Assembly: GCA_026400845.1 (NCBI GenBank)
Contig: JAPLOH010000060.1
Span: 1 to 38,700 of the forward strand
DNA: 38,700 nt
Reading direction: 5' to 3'
Origin: Alphaproteobacteria bacterium
GTDB lineage: Bacteria; Pseudomonadota; Alphaproteobacteria; Acetobacterales; Acetobacteraceae
The notes beneath the pieces were generated by a model, which did not search any database, was not told the DNA's origin, and worked only from the letters and a program-made list of their open reading frames with translations. The position numbers were made by a program, and so were the translations under genes. Position 1 is the first letter of the stretch; each line of letters begins with the position of its first letter. Shown one piece after another: positions 17,707 to 25,313 of this stretch.

Positions 17707-18066
17707 ATGAACGAGACCGCACCGCAGGTCGGCACCTGGTCGCCGGACGGGGTAAGCGAGGGCAAGCCCTCCGAGGAGGCGCTGATCGCCGCCTGCGCCT
17801 CGGTGTATGACCCGGAAATCCCGGTCAACATCTACGAACTCGGCCTGATCTACACGATCGACATCAACGACGCCGGCAACGTGAAGGTCGAGATGACGCT
17901 CACCGCGCCGGCCTGCCCGAGCGCGCAGGAACTGCCCGAGCAGGTGCGCGATGCCATCCTCGCCGTCCCCGGCGTCACGACCTGCGACGTCGAGGTGGTG
18001 TGGGACCCGCCGTGGGACCAGTCGCGGATGACCGAAGATGCGCGCCTCGCGCTCAATATGTTCTGA
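17707..18066 (+). CDS. DUF59 (MIP18) SUF-associated protein, SufT-like
   Basis: The 119-residue protein is a DUF59/MIP18-fold protein of the kind found in SUF operons and often called SufT. Characteristic segments are VYDPEIPVNIYELGLIYTID, MTLTAPACPSAQELPEQV with the conserved Cys, and VEVVWDPPWDQSRM. Members help maturation of iron-sulfur proteins, probably in cluster transfer. Start is set at ATG 17707, with GAGG five bases upstream; in-frame GTG 17692 and ATG 17671 would extend it into sufU. It lies between sufU and sufA in the same transcript. Confidence 0.9.
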   Translation: MNETAPQVGTWSPDGVSEGKPSEEALIAACASVYDPEIPVNIYELGLIYTIDINDAGNVKVEMTLTAPACPSAQELPEQVRDAILAVPGVTTCDVEVVWDPPWDQSRMTEDARLALNMF

Positions 18067-18086
18067 ACAACGGAACGGGGAACACC

Positions 18087-18455
18087 ATGTCGACCACCAC
18101 TACGACCGTCCGACCGCGCCGCCCCTTGCCGCCGCTGATGGCGCTCACCGATGCCGCCGCCGAGCGCCTGCGCAGTCTCTACAGCGCCGGGCAGGAAGGC
18201 ATGCTGCTGCGCATCTCCGTCAACACCAAGGGCTGCTCGGGCCTCGCCTATGACATGACCTGGACGGACGCGCCCGGCCCGGGCGACGAGAGCGTCGCCG
18301 ACAAGGGCGTCACCGTCCTGGTGGACCGCAAGGCGAGCCTGTTCCTCATCGGCACGACGATGGATTACGAGGTGAAGGACTTGTCATCGGGCTTCACATT
18401 CGTGAATCCTAACGAGAAGGGGCGGTGCGGCTGCGGCGAGAGCTTCCACGTCTGA
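18087..18455 (+). CDS. sufA: HesB/IscA-family Fe-S carrier SufA
   Basis: SufA carries assembled clusters from SufBCD to target enzymes. The 122-residue product has the A-type carrier motif: one Cys in NTKGCSGLAYDM and the terminal pair in EKGRCGCGESF. It begins MSTTTTTVRPRRPLPPL, a short variable leader typical of the family, at ATG 18087, 20 bases after the DUF59 stop. It is the last Fe-S gene of the operon; serine acetyltransferase follows 24 bases later on the same strand, with no terminator seen between them. Confidence 0.93.
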   Translation: MSTTTTTVRPRRPLPPLMALTDAAAERLRSLYSAGQEGMLLRISVNTKGCSGLAYDMTWTDAPGPGDESVADKGVTVLVDRKASLFLIGTTMDYEVKDLSSGFTFVNPNEKGRCGCGESFHV

Positions 18456-18479
18456 CGGCGCCCCACGGGAGTGACTGCG

Positions 18480-19307
18480 ATGAGCGAGCTTGATTGCGGC
18501 GTGCGTGGCGTGTTCGTTGCCGAGGCCGTCGGTGTGTGGGACATCATACTCCGTGAGGCCGCCACCGCCGTGCTGCGGGACCGGCTGATGAGCCGGGTGG
18601 TCGGCGTGCTGGTCACCCCGCATGGCGATCTCGCCGGCGCCATGGCCTGCATGCTCGCCCGCAAACTCAACGACGACGGCATCGACCGCATGACGCTCGC
18701 CGGCCTCATCAGCGACGCCTACGAGGACGAGCCCGACATCGTCGCCGCCACCGCGGCCGACCTGCTGGCGATCCGCGACCGCGACCCCTCCTGCGAGGAT
18801 CTGCTCACCCCCTTCCTTTATTTCAAAGGCTTTCAGGCGTTGCAGGCGCATCGCGTCAGCCACTGGCTGTGGAAGGGCGGGCGGACCCACTTGGCACGGC
18901 ACATGCAGAGCCGCATTTCCGAAATCTTCGGCGCCGATTTCCACCCCGCCGCCCGCGTTGGCCGCGGCATCATGATCGACCATGGCACCGGGGTGGTGAT
19001 CGGCGAGACGGCGGTGATCGAGGATGACGTCTCGATGCTGCATGAGGTCACGCTCGGCGGCACCGGCAAGGCCGGCGGCGACCGCCACCCCAAGGTGCGG
19101 CGCGGCGTGCTGATCGGCGCCGGCGCCAAGATCCTCGGGAATATCGAGGTCGGCGAGGGCGCCAAGGTCGGCGCCGGTTCGATCGTGCTGGACGATGTCG
19201 CCCCCTTCACCACCGTCGTTGGCATCCCCGCCCGCCCGGTCGGCCGCATCGCCGGGATGGCCGCGCTGACCATGGACCAGACCTGGCCGCACGACCGCAG
19301 CGGCTGA
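18480..19307 (+). CDS. cysE: serine O-acetyltransferase
   Basis: This 275-residue enzyme acetylates serine with acetyl-CoA, the committed step of cysteine synthesis. It has the helical N-terminal domain (LMSRVVGVLV ... DLLAIRDRDPSCEDLLTPFLYFKGFQALQAHRVSHWLW), then the left-handed hexapeptide beta-helix with IDHGTGVVIGETAVIEDDV, LGGTGKAGGDRHPKVRRGV and VVGIPARPVG. ATG 18480 is chosen because GGGAG lies eight bases upstream; GTG 18471 is possible. As it is 24 bases after sufA and on the same strand, it may be cotranscribed with the SUF operon and supply cysteine for SufS, a sensible metabolic link (inference). Confidence 0.93.
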   Translation: MSELDCGVRGVFVAEAVGVWDIILREAATAVLRDRLMSRVVGVLVTPHGDLAGAMACMLARKLNDDGIDRMTLAGLISDAYEDEPDIVAATAADLLAIRDRDPSCEDLLTPFLYFKGFQALQAHRVSHWLWKGGRTHLARHMQSRISEIFGADFHPAARVGRGIMIDHGTGVVIGETAVIEDDVSMLHEVTLGGTGKAGGDRHPKVRRGVLIGAGAKILGNIEVGEGAKVGAGSIVLDDVAPFTTVVGIPARPVGRIAGMAALTMDQTWPHDRSG

Positions 19308-19308
19308 G

Positions 19309-19338
19309 CCGGCGCGAGACATCCCGGCGCGAGACATC
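19309..19338. repeat. perfect 15-bp tandem duplication
   Basis: Between cysE and the epoxide hydrolase gene, CCGGCGCGAGACATC is present twice in a row without mismatch. The second copy is followed by AAGGACACATC and the hydrolase ATG. It looks like a recent slippage duplication in the leader; no inverted symmetry or promoter is evident. Confidence 0.9.
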
Positions 19339-19349
19339 AAGGACACATC

Positions 19350-20477
19350 ATGACCGAGCCGCTGCCCGCCGCATTGCTGCCCGACGGCATTCGCGCCCGC
19401 ATTGTGGCGGGGATCAACGGGCTCGACATCCACATGCTGGAGGCCGGGTTCGAGCAGCCGGGCCGCCCCTGCCTGTTGCTGCTGCACGGCTTCCCCGAAC
19501 TCGCCTTCAGTTGGCGCAAGGTGATGCGCCCGCTCGCCGCGCTGGGCTACCACGTGATCGCGCCCGATCTGCGTGGCTATGGCCGCACCACCGGCTGGGA
19601 GAACGGCTACGATGCCGATCTTGGCCAATTCCGCCTGTTCAACGTCATCCGTGACATGCTCGGCCTGCTGCACGCGCTCGGTCGGGACCATGTCGAGGCG
19701 GTGGTTGGCCATGATTTCGGCTCGCCGGTCGCCGCCTGGTGCGCTTTGGTGCGGCCGGATGTGTTTCGCGCGGTGGCGATGATGAGCTCACCCTTCGGCG
19801 GCCCGCCCCGCATCGGCCGCGCCGCCCCGGCCCGCGACATCCATGCCGACCTGGCAGCCCTGAAGCGGCCGCGCAAGCACTATCAGTGGTATTATTCGAC
19901 CCGCCCCGCCAATGCCGACATGGTCAACGCGCCGCAGGGGCTGCACGCCTTCCTGCGCGGCTATTACCACCACAAGAGCGCGGATTGGGCGGAGAACCGA
20001 CCCTATCGCCTCGCCGGCTGGACCGCCGAGGAACTGGCCAAGCTGCCGACCTACTACGTGATGGACCTCGGCGAAGACATGGCCGCCACCGTCGCCCACG
20101 AGATGCCCACCGCAGATGCCATCGCGGCCAATCGTTGGCTGCCGGAGGCGGACCTCGCGGTCTACGCCGCTGAATACGGCCGCACCGGCTTCCAGGGCGG
20201 GCTGCAATGGTATCGCAGTCGCACCACCGGGCGCTTCGAAACCGAGTTGGAGATGTTCTCCGGCCGGGCGATCGACGTGCCGTCCTGCTTCATCTCGGGC
20301 GCCAGCGACTGGGGCATCCACCAGTTCCCCGGCGGGCTGGAGGCGATGAATGGCACCTCCTGCACGCAGCTTCGCTTCGTGGAGCTGATCCCGGGCGCCG
20401 GGCATTGGGTGCAGCAGGAACAGCCGGAAGCGACTGTCGCAGCACTCAGCCGGTTTCTCGCCAGCGCGAAAGGCTGA
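19350..20477 (+). CDS. epoxide hydrolase-like alpha/beta hydrolase
   Basis: The 375-residue product has the features of soluble epoxide hydrolases, which open epoxides to diols: the oxyanion motif LLHGFPELAFSWR, the Asp nucleophile in the elbow GHDFGSPVA (Asp where esterases have Ser), a cap region with Tyr-rich KHYQWYYSTR, and the His in PGAGHWVQQEQPEA. The acid residue is probably the Asp in ISGASDWGIHQ. Haloalkane dehalogenases share this layout, so substrate is open. Start is ATG 19350 behind AAGGAC. Its last 32 bases overlap the 3' end of the VOC gene on the opposite strand, with both reading frames coding there. Confidence 0.88.
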   Translation: MTEPLPAALLPDGIRARIVAGINGLDIHMLEAGFEQPGRPCLLLLHGFPELAFSWRKVMRPLAALGYHVIAPDLRGYGRTTGWENGYDADLGQFRLFNVIRDMLGLLHALGRDHVEAVVGHDFGSPVAAWCALVRPDVFRAVAMMSSPFGGPPRIGRAAPARDIHADLAALKRPRKHYQWYYSTRPANADMVNAPQGLHAFLRGYYHHKSADWAENRPYRLAGWTAEELAKLPTYYVMDLGEDMAATVAHEMPTADAIAANRWLPEADLAVYAAEYGRTGFQGGLQWYRSRTTGRFETELEMFSGRAIDVPSCFISGASDWGIHQFPGGLEAMNGTSCTQLRFVELIPGAGHWVQQEQPEATVAALSRFLASAKG

Positions 20478-20910
20478 CGGTCCCCAATTCCGGGCGCGGC
20501 TGGCCTTCGAGCATGGCAATGTACTCGAGCGAATGCCCGTCCGGGTCGTCGAAATAGACGCTTGCCGCCGGCATCCAGCCGAACACGATCGGCTCCATGA
20601 TCTCCCGCCCGCCGCCACCATCCCGTGGCATCACCCCCGCCGCCCGCAGCCGGCCGACCGAGGCCTCGACATCGGCGAGCGTCGCGCTGAAGGCGATGTG
20701 CAGGCGCAGCGCGATCGGCGCGGTGTGGATCGACCACAGGCCCAGCATGTGTTGCCTGCGCCCGCCGATCCACAGGAAGGCGGCGTGGCGTTCCGGCACC
20801 CGATGGGCCAGTTCCAGCCCGACGATGCCCGTGTAGAATTCGATCGACCGGTCGAGATCGCGGACGGTGAGGTGGGATTCGAACAAGCCGTCGAGCGGGA
20901 TGATGGCCAT
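20446..20910 (-). CDS. VOC (glyoxalase/dioxygenase fold) family protein
   Basis: The 154-residue protein is a single vicinal oxygen chelate module pair: it starts PLDGLFESHLTVRDLDRSIEFY with the metal-ligand His, and ends AASVYFDDPDGHSLEYIAML with the second His and a Glu. LRLHIAFSATLADVEASVGR in between supplies the other conserved His region. The fold covers glyoxalases, dioxygenases and resistance proteins, and the substrate cannot be told. It begins with ATG at 20910, four bases after the receiver gene stop, so it is the last gene of the copper/receiver run. Its 3' end overlaps the epoxide hydrolase gene tail to tail. Confidence 0.88.
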   Translation of the reverse strand: MAIIPLDGLFESHLTVRDLDRSIEFYTGIVGLELAHRVPERHAAFLWIGGRRQHMLGLWSIHTAPIALRLHIAFSATLADVEASVGRLRAAGVMPRDGGGGREIMEPIVFGWMPAASVYFDDPDGHSLEYIAMLEGQPRPELGTVSLSRWRETG

Positions 20911-20914
20911 GCCG

Positions 20915-21271
20915 CTAGGCCCCGATCAACTCGCGCAGCGCCGCATTCAGCACATTGGCGCGGAACGGCTTGCGCAGCATCTTGACCTCGATGGTGGTCT
21001 CCAGCGCCGCGCCATAGCCGCTGATCAGCATGCACGGCAGGTCCGGACACATGGCGCGTGCCCGCTGCACCAGCTCCTCGCCGGACATCCCGGGCATCGA
21101 CTGGTCCGTCACCATGGCGGCGAAACGCTCGCCGGCGGCGAGCAGCGCCAGCGCCTCCGCGGCGGCGGAAACCGGCACGGCGATGTAGCCGCCGAGGCCG
21201 AGCAGCTCGGCGGTGAGCTCCAGCACGTCGGGGTCATCGTCGACCAGCAGGATACGGCTTTCGACCATCAT
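20915..21271 (-). CDS. stand-alone response regulator receiver domain
   Basis: These 118 residues form one CheY-like receiver and nothing else. Visible parts are the acidic pocket ILLVDDDPDVLELT, the phosphoacceptor Asp in MVTDQSMPGMSG, the Ser switch in MLISGYG and the conserved Lys in LRKPF. There is no DNA-binding or enzyme domain, so output must be through protein contact or phosphotransfer. No histidine kinase is adjacent. Its ATG at 21271 overlaps the stop of copD (ATGA), so its translation is coupled to a copper membrane protein, and the VOC gene follows after four bases. Confidence 0.9.
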   Translation of the reverse strand: MMVESRILLVDDDPDVLELTAELLGLGGYIAVPVSAAAEALALLAAGERFAAMVTDQSMPGMSGEELVQRARAMCPDLPCMLISGYGAALETTIEVKMLRKPFRANVLNAALRELIGA

Positions 21272-22941
21272 GCTTCCCGATAGATCAGCAGGATCACCCC
21301 AACCAGCACGAAACAGATCGGCCACACAAGCCCGGCGATGCGGGATTCCGGCGGGTCGAGCCGCAGTTCCAGCCATCTTGCCCATCCCGCGACGATCCCG
21401 GCGAGTGCCAGCGGCGTGTGGGTAAGCTCGATCAGCAGCTGGTCCTTCACATTTGCGATCGCGTGGCTGTGCGTCAGCAGTGCCGCGCCGCCGATCGCGG
21501 TGACCAGCGGGAACACCAGCGCCCGGGCCGAGCGCCCGCCATCGCGGCGCACCCGCCATTCGAACAGCCCGAAGATGATGATCAGCAGCACGAAGAAGCG
21601 GTGCTGCAACACCTCCGGCTCGCGCAGCGATTCGAAGAAGCCGACCTGCCCGAGCGGCCAGACCTCGGGGTCGCTGCGCAGGAACAGGAAGCCAGCCAGG
21701 CCGAGGAACACCAGCGGCCAATGCCGCGCCGGGCCGAAGCCGGCGCGATGGGCCAAGGCGAGCAACCCGATCACCGCGACGAATATGCCGGACCAGTGGT
21801 GGTTGTATTCCGACCAGGCGATGTCCTCGGCGTTGATCGCGGCGATGGCGCCGGAGCCCGGCACGATCGCCGGTGCCGGCTTGGTCGCGTTGGCCGCGGC
21901 CTCGGCATCGAGCTTTGCCTGCAAGGCCGGGATCGTCAGCGCATCGTAGTCCGGCGAGGTGAGCCGCGGCATCACCGGCCAGTTGCGCTCGACGATCTCG
22001 CTCAGCGTCACCCGGTCCTCCGGCAAGTCGACCGCAGGGGGCACCGAGGTCAGCGCCGCGGCGGCGAAGAAGAGGGTGATGCCGATGCCGATCTCCGCCT
22101 CGGCGAAGCGGCGCAGGCGGAGCCGGGGGGTGGTGCGGTCCTCGCCCAGTGCCGCGATGGTGCGGAAATTGGCGCGGCCCAGCAGCAGCAGCATCATGAA
22201 CAGCGCCATCTTGGTGCCGACCATCACGCCATAGGCGGTGCCGTAGAGGCCGGAGAAATCGCCGATATAGAGCACGTACATCCAGGCCGCGCTGACCAGG
22301 ATGATGCCGACGCCGATTTGGCAGATCAGCGAGAAGCGCCGGCCGATGGCAAGCGTCGCGGTCGGGGTGTCGAAGCGCGCGAGCGCGGCGACGAAGGCCG
22401 GGATGCCGCCGATCCACAGCGCCGCGCCGAGCTGGTGCAGCGCGGAGACCGCGAGCAGCACACCGCGATCGGTGAGCCGGGCGGCGGCATGGGTGGTGGC
22501 GGTGCCGGCGGCGATGATGGCAGCGGAGGCAAGCACGGCGAGCAGGGCGACCGTCCCGGCCACGACACCGCGCGGACCAAGCAGCATCGCGAGGCCCAGC
22601 AGCGCCGCCAACAGGAGGGCGGCGGCGATCTTGGCGATGCCGGCGACGGCGAATTCGGCCCCGGCCACGCCGGCCCATGGGATATCGAGCGTGCCGGTCA
22701 GCACCGCGCCATCGAGCCCGAGGCGCGTCGCCTCGACCAGGGCGAGCGCCAGCGCGGCGATGAGGCCGATCCACCCAGTGCCCCGCCGCAGCCGCCGTTC
22801 ATCGGCGCCGAACATCCAGCCGAGCGGCCGTACCAGCGCGACCAGGAACACGACGCTGCCCACCGCGATCGATTGCGCGGCGATCACCCCGCCATGCAGC
22901 ACGATGACGAGATAGCCGAAGACGTCGACCAGCAGGTTCAC
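21268..22941 (-). CDS. CopD-family copper transport/resistance membrane protein, extended
   Basis: The 557-residue product is a polytopic inner-membrane protein. The first roughly 300 residues hold about eight hydrophobic segments and the copper resistance D domain (HQLGAALWIGGIPAFVAA, then RRFSLICQIGVGIILVSAAW and YGVMVGTKMALFMM). A polar, presumably periplasmic stretch of about 90 residues follows, then about five more segments with His clusters (NHHWSG, LTHSHAIANVK, ELTHTPLA). Classical CopD is about 300 residues, so this is the long form. It is expected to move or sense copper with CopC. It starts with GTG at 22941 inside GTGA at the copC stop. Confidence 0.88.
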   Translation of the reverse strand: MNLLVDVFGYLVIVLHGGVIAAQSIAVGSVVFLVALVRPLGWMFGADERRLRRGTGWIGLIAALALALVEATRLGLDGAVLTGTLDIPWAGVAGAEFAVAGIAKIAAALLLAALLGLAMLLGPRGVVAGTVALLAVLASAAIIAAGTATTHAAARLTDRGVLLAVSALHQLGAALWIGGIPAFVAALARFDTPTATLAIGRRFSLICQIGVGIILVSAAWMYVLYIGDFSGLYGTAYGVMVGTKMALFMMLLLLGRANFRTIAALGEDRTTPRLRLRRFAEAEIGIGITLFFAAAALTSVPPAVDLPEDRVTLSEIVERNWPVMPRLTSPDYDALTIPALQAKLDAEAAANATKPAPAIVPGSGAIAAINAEDIAWSEYNHHWSGIFVAVIGLLALAHRAGFGPARHWPLVFLGLAGFLFLRSDPEVWPLGQVGFFESLREPEVLQHRFFVLLIIIFGLFEWRVRRDGGRSARALVFPLVTAIGGAALLTHSHAIANVKDQLLIELTHTPLALAGIVAGWARWLELRLDPPESRIAGLVWPICFVLVGVILLIYREA

Positions 22942-23306
22942 GTCGCGGCCTGGCGCACGGTGAAGCGCAGTTCGCCGCGGGTGATATGGCCGTCCACCGC
23001 CAGAACCTGCCAGCGCAGCACCTGCGGCCCCGGCGCCAGCGTGGCCGGGGCGATCAGCAGGTCATCGCGCTCACCATGGGCAATCGGCAACACCAGCTCC
23101 TTGCCGTCCGCAAGAGCGAGGGCGAGGCGGGAGCGGGCGGCATCGATGCGGCTATTGAAGCGCAGCCGCAGCGTGATCTCGCCGGCGTCGATGCTGCTGC
23201 CCTGGCGCGGCTGGCTATCCACCAGGATGGCGTGCGCCAGGGCAGGCCAGGGCGCGGCGGCCAGAGCCAGCAAAAGGGACAGGGCGAAGGCGAGGCGGCG
23301 CGGCAT
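22938..23306 (-). CDS. CopC-family periplasmic copper-binding protein
   Basis: The 122-residue product has a clear signal peptide (RRLAFALSLLLALAAAPWPALA) and a mature form beginning HAILVDSQPRQGS, where the N-terminal His is the Cu(II) ligand of the CopC family. The second conserved site, LAVDGHITRGELRF, with Asp and His, closes the beta-sandwich. It likely hands copper to CopD, encoded immediately downstream with a GTGA overlap. ATG 23306 is chosen for the signal peptide, although its ribosome site is weak. The frame stays open for 181 more codons upstream, back to a second ATG with a strong ribosome site, so copC is in frame with the preceding unknown gene. Confidence 0.88.
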   Translation of the reverse strand: MPRRLAFALSLLLALAAAPWPALAHAILVDSQPRQGSSIDAGEITLRLRFNSRIDAARSRLALALADGKELVLPIAHGERDDLLIAPATLAPGPQVLRWQVLAVDGHITRGELRFTVRQAAT

Positions 23307-23849
23307 GGTCGGTTCATCCGGCTCGAAGTGCGGCGGTCCGTCTAGCCTGCGCGGAGGCAGGCTGTCCATCGGCCGGCCCGTCGCCGCCGCGGGGTGAGAG
23401 GCGCACGAAAGCGCCGCCGGAAGCCAGCCCCTCCGGCGGAGATCAGGCACAACGATGTCGGGCGTACATCGGTCCGGTGCCGCATGCCCCGCCGCGCCCA
23501 TCTCCGGCACCGCGCCGGGCCGATGCTGCACACGCGTCCACCAAATGATCCGCCGCGCCAGGGCGCACCGCCCGGCATCGCCGACCACGCGCGCCACCTC
23601 CGCCGCCTTCCCGGCCATCCCAGGGTCCGCCCAGAAATCCGGTTCCGCCAGCAGCGCCGCATAGTGCTCCGCCCTTGCGTACTCCTTCTCCAGCCGCGCC
23701 CGGTGCCGATGCCCGGCCCCCACCCGCGCCAGCCGCGCCCGCAGCACCAAAACGCGCAGCTCCAGAACCCGGACGCACCCCAGCATCAGGATCAGGCGCA
23801 GCACGAGGCGGCGCAAAATCTCCTGGAATGTGGCGGGGGCGGGCGGCAT
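23307..23849 (-). CDS. unknown gene behind an SOS-type promoter, open into copC
   Basis: I do not recognise this product. ATG 23849 has a strong ribosome site (AAAGGAG, six bases away). The first roughly 100 codons have the GC-rich third positions of a real gene: PATFQEILRRLVLRLILMLG, a Leu/Arg-rich amphipathic or membrane-like helix, then RLEKEYARAEHYAALLAE, PDFWADPGMAGKAAEV. Beyond about residue 110 the sequence looks less protein-like (proline and histidine-rich). No stop occurs before copC, so the frame would make a 303-residue fusion unless copC is translated separately from 23306. An ancestral stop may have been lost by deletion, or a frameshift may hide the true end. The LexA-type promoter just upstream suggests damage induction. 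Confidence 0.6.
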
Positions 23850-23877
23850 CGGGGGCTCCTTTGCTGAGGCAGAGAGT

Positions 23878-23907
23878 GAACATAAAGCGAACATAGATAA
23901 TAGTCAA
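23878..23907 (-). promoter_or_regulatory. near-consensus sigma70 promoter with LexA (SOS) box
   Basis: On the minus strand TTGACT (23907-23902), 17 bases and TATGTT (23884-23879) make a strong promoter, in a locally AT-rich stretch. GTTC, seven bases, GTTC at 23892-23878 overlaps the -10 element; this direct repeat is the established LexA-binding consensus of alphaproteobacteria (GTTC-N7-GTTC). Bound LexA would block the -10 region. Transcription would start about 20 bases before the ATG at 23849. The eight fixed bases alone occur by chance about once per 65 kb per strand; the placement is what gives it weight. Confidence 0.7.
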
Positions 23908-24048
23908 GGATCTCAGCAAAATTTTCTCCCTGAGCAGGAAGAAACCCGCCCCACCCCGCTCACCCGAATATCGCCCCCCGCCAATCGGCCGTTGCCGTCC
24001 GCCGGCAAACCTAGTCTAGTCCGCCAACCCCACGCCCTCCGGACCCAG

Positions 24049-24489
24049 ATGAGCCGCGCCCCACCCCTTACCCGTGCCGATTTCCGCTGGTTCATGCCCA
24101 TCACCACACGCTGGATGGACAATGACCCGTTCGGGCACGTCAACAACGTGGTCTATTATTCCTGGATCGACACCGCGGTGAACCGCTTCCTGATCGACCA
24201 TGGGCTGCTCGATATCGCCACGAGCGAGATCATCGGCATCGTCGCCGAGACCGGATGCCGCTATTTCTCCGAAGTTGCCTACCCCGACGACATCTGGGTC
24301 GGCCTCGCGGTAGAGACGCTGGGGCGCAGTTCCGTGCGCTACGCCTGCGGCATTTTCCGCGGCGATGCCGAGACCGTCTCGGCCGAGGCGTATTTCGTCC
24401 ATGTCTACTGCGCCCGCGCCAACATGCGGCCCACGCCGATCCCCGACCACATCCGGGCCGAGATGCAGAAAATCCAGCGCCAGCCATAA
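24049..24489 (+). CDS. hotdog-fold acyl-CoA thioesterase
   Basis: The 146-residue protein belongs to the 4-hydroxybenzoyl-CoA thioesterase/YbgC-like family, which cleaves acyl-CoA thioesters. The signature is TTRWMDNDPFGHVNNVVYYS, where the Asp before PFGHVNN is the usual catalytic residue. The long central helix follows (IDTAVNRFLIDHGLL), and then strands such as ETGCRYFSEVAYPDDIWVGL. Preferred acyl chain is unknown. The start is ATG 24049, since upstream codons belong to the spacer shared with the divergent SOS-type promoter. The SDR gene follows 38 bases later on the same strand, suggesting a joint role in acyl or carbonyl metabolism. Confidence 0.9.
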   Translation: MSRAPPLTRADFRWFMPITTRWMDNDPFGHVNNVVYYSWIDTAVNRFLIDHGLLDIATSEIIGIVAETGCRYFSEVAYPDDIWVGLAVETLGRSSVRYACGIFRGDAETVSAEAYFVHVYCARANMRPTPIPDHIRAEMQKIQRQP

Positions 24490-24527
24490 GGGCCGGCGGT
24501 CACCACCACACCAAGGGAGAAACCACC

Positions 24528-25310
24528 ATGGATACCGGTCTCAAAGGCAAGAAGGCCATCGTCTGCGCCGCCAGCAAGGGGCTCGGCCGCGCCTGCGCCA
24601 TTTCGCTCGCGCGCGAAGGCGTCGACCTCGTCATCACCGCCCGCACCGCCGAAACGCTGGAAGCCACTGCGGCGGAAATCCGCGCGATGACCGGCGTCAA
24701 CGTGATCGCGGTGGCCGGTGACATCACCACCGAGGCCGGCCGCGCCGCGGCGCTGGCCGCCTGCCCGGAGCCCGACATCCTGGTCAACAACGCCGGCGGG
24801 CCGCCCCCCGGCGACTTCCGCGACTGGGACCGCGACGCCTGGATCAAGGCGGTGGACGCCAACATGCTGACGCCGATCTTCCTCATCAAATCGGTGGTCG
24901 ACGGCATGATCGCGCGCAAATTCGGCCGTATCGTCAACATCACCTCGGCCTCGGTGAAGTCGCCCATCCCGCATCTCGGCCTCTCCAACGGCGCCCGTGC
25001 CGGGCTCACCGGCTTCGTCGCCGGCCTCGCCCGCCAGGTGGCGCGCCACAACGTCACCATCAACGGCCTGCTGCCCGGCCCCTTCCTTACCGACCGCCTC
25101 AAGGGCACCATGGCCGGCATGGCCGCCAAGGCCGGACGGACGCTGGAGGACGAGCTCGCTGCCCGCATGAAGGACACCCCGGCCGGCCGGGCCGGCGATC
25201 CCTCGGAGTTCGGCGACGCCTGCGCCTTCCTCTGCTCGGTCACCTCGAGCTTCATCGTCGGCCAGAATCTCGTGCTCGACGGCGGGGCATTCAACTCCTC
25301 GATGGGCTGA
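24528..25310 (+). CDS. divergent short-chain dehydrogenase/reductase
   Basis: The 260-residue protein has the SDR fold but lacks standard catalytic residues. The nucleotide motif is CAASKGLGRA in place of TGxxxGIG, NNAG is present (DILVNNAGGPPP), and the Ser is kept in NITSASVKSP. Where the Tyr-x-x-x-Lys pair should be, the sequence reads LSNGARAGLTGF, with Ser and Arg in the aligned positions. It ends with the usual FIVGQNLVLDGGAF. This matches a known FabG-like SDR subgroup that departs from the normal motifs and whose reaction is unclear. ATG 24528 lies behind AAGGGAGA. Copy 5 of the palindromic element follows its stop by three bases. Confidence 0.88.
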   Translation: MDTGLKGKKAIVCAASKGLGRACAISLAREGVDLVITARTAETLEATAAEIRAMTGVNVIAVAGDITTEAGRAAALAACPEPDILVNNAGGPPPGDFRDWDRDAWIKAVDANMLTPIFLIKSVVDGMIARKFGRIVNITSASVKSPIPHLGLSNGARAGLTGFVAGLARQVARHNVTINGLLPGPFLTDRLKGTMAGMAAKAGRTLEDELAARMKDTPAGRAGDPSEFGDACAFLCSVTSSFIVGQNLVLDGGAFNSSMG

Positions 25311-25313
25311 TTG

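Noticed and set aside
21272-22774. Long minus-strand frame leading into the receiver gene
   Set aside because: Only the last 118 codons are a receiver. The rest is the copD sequence read in another frame, and the ATGA overlap gives a natural start.
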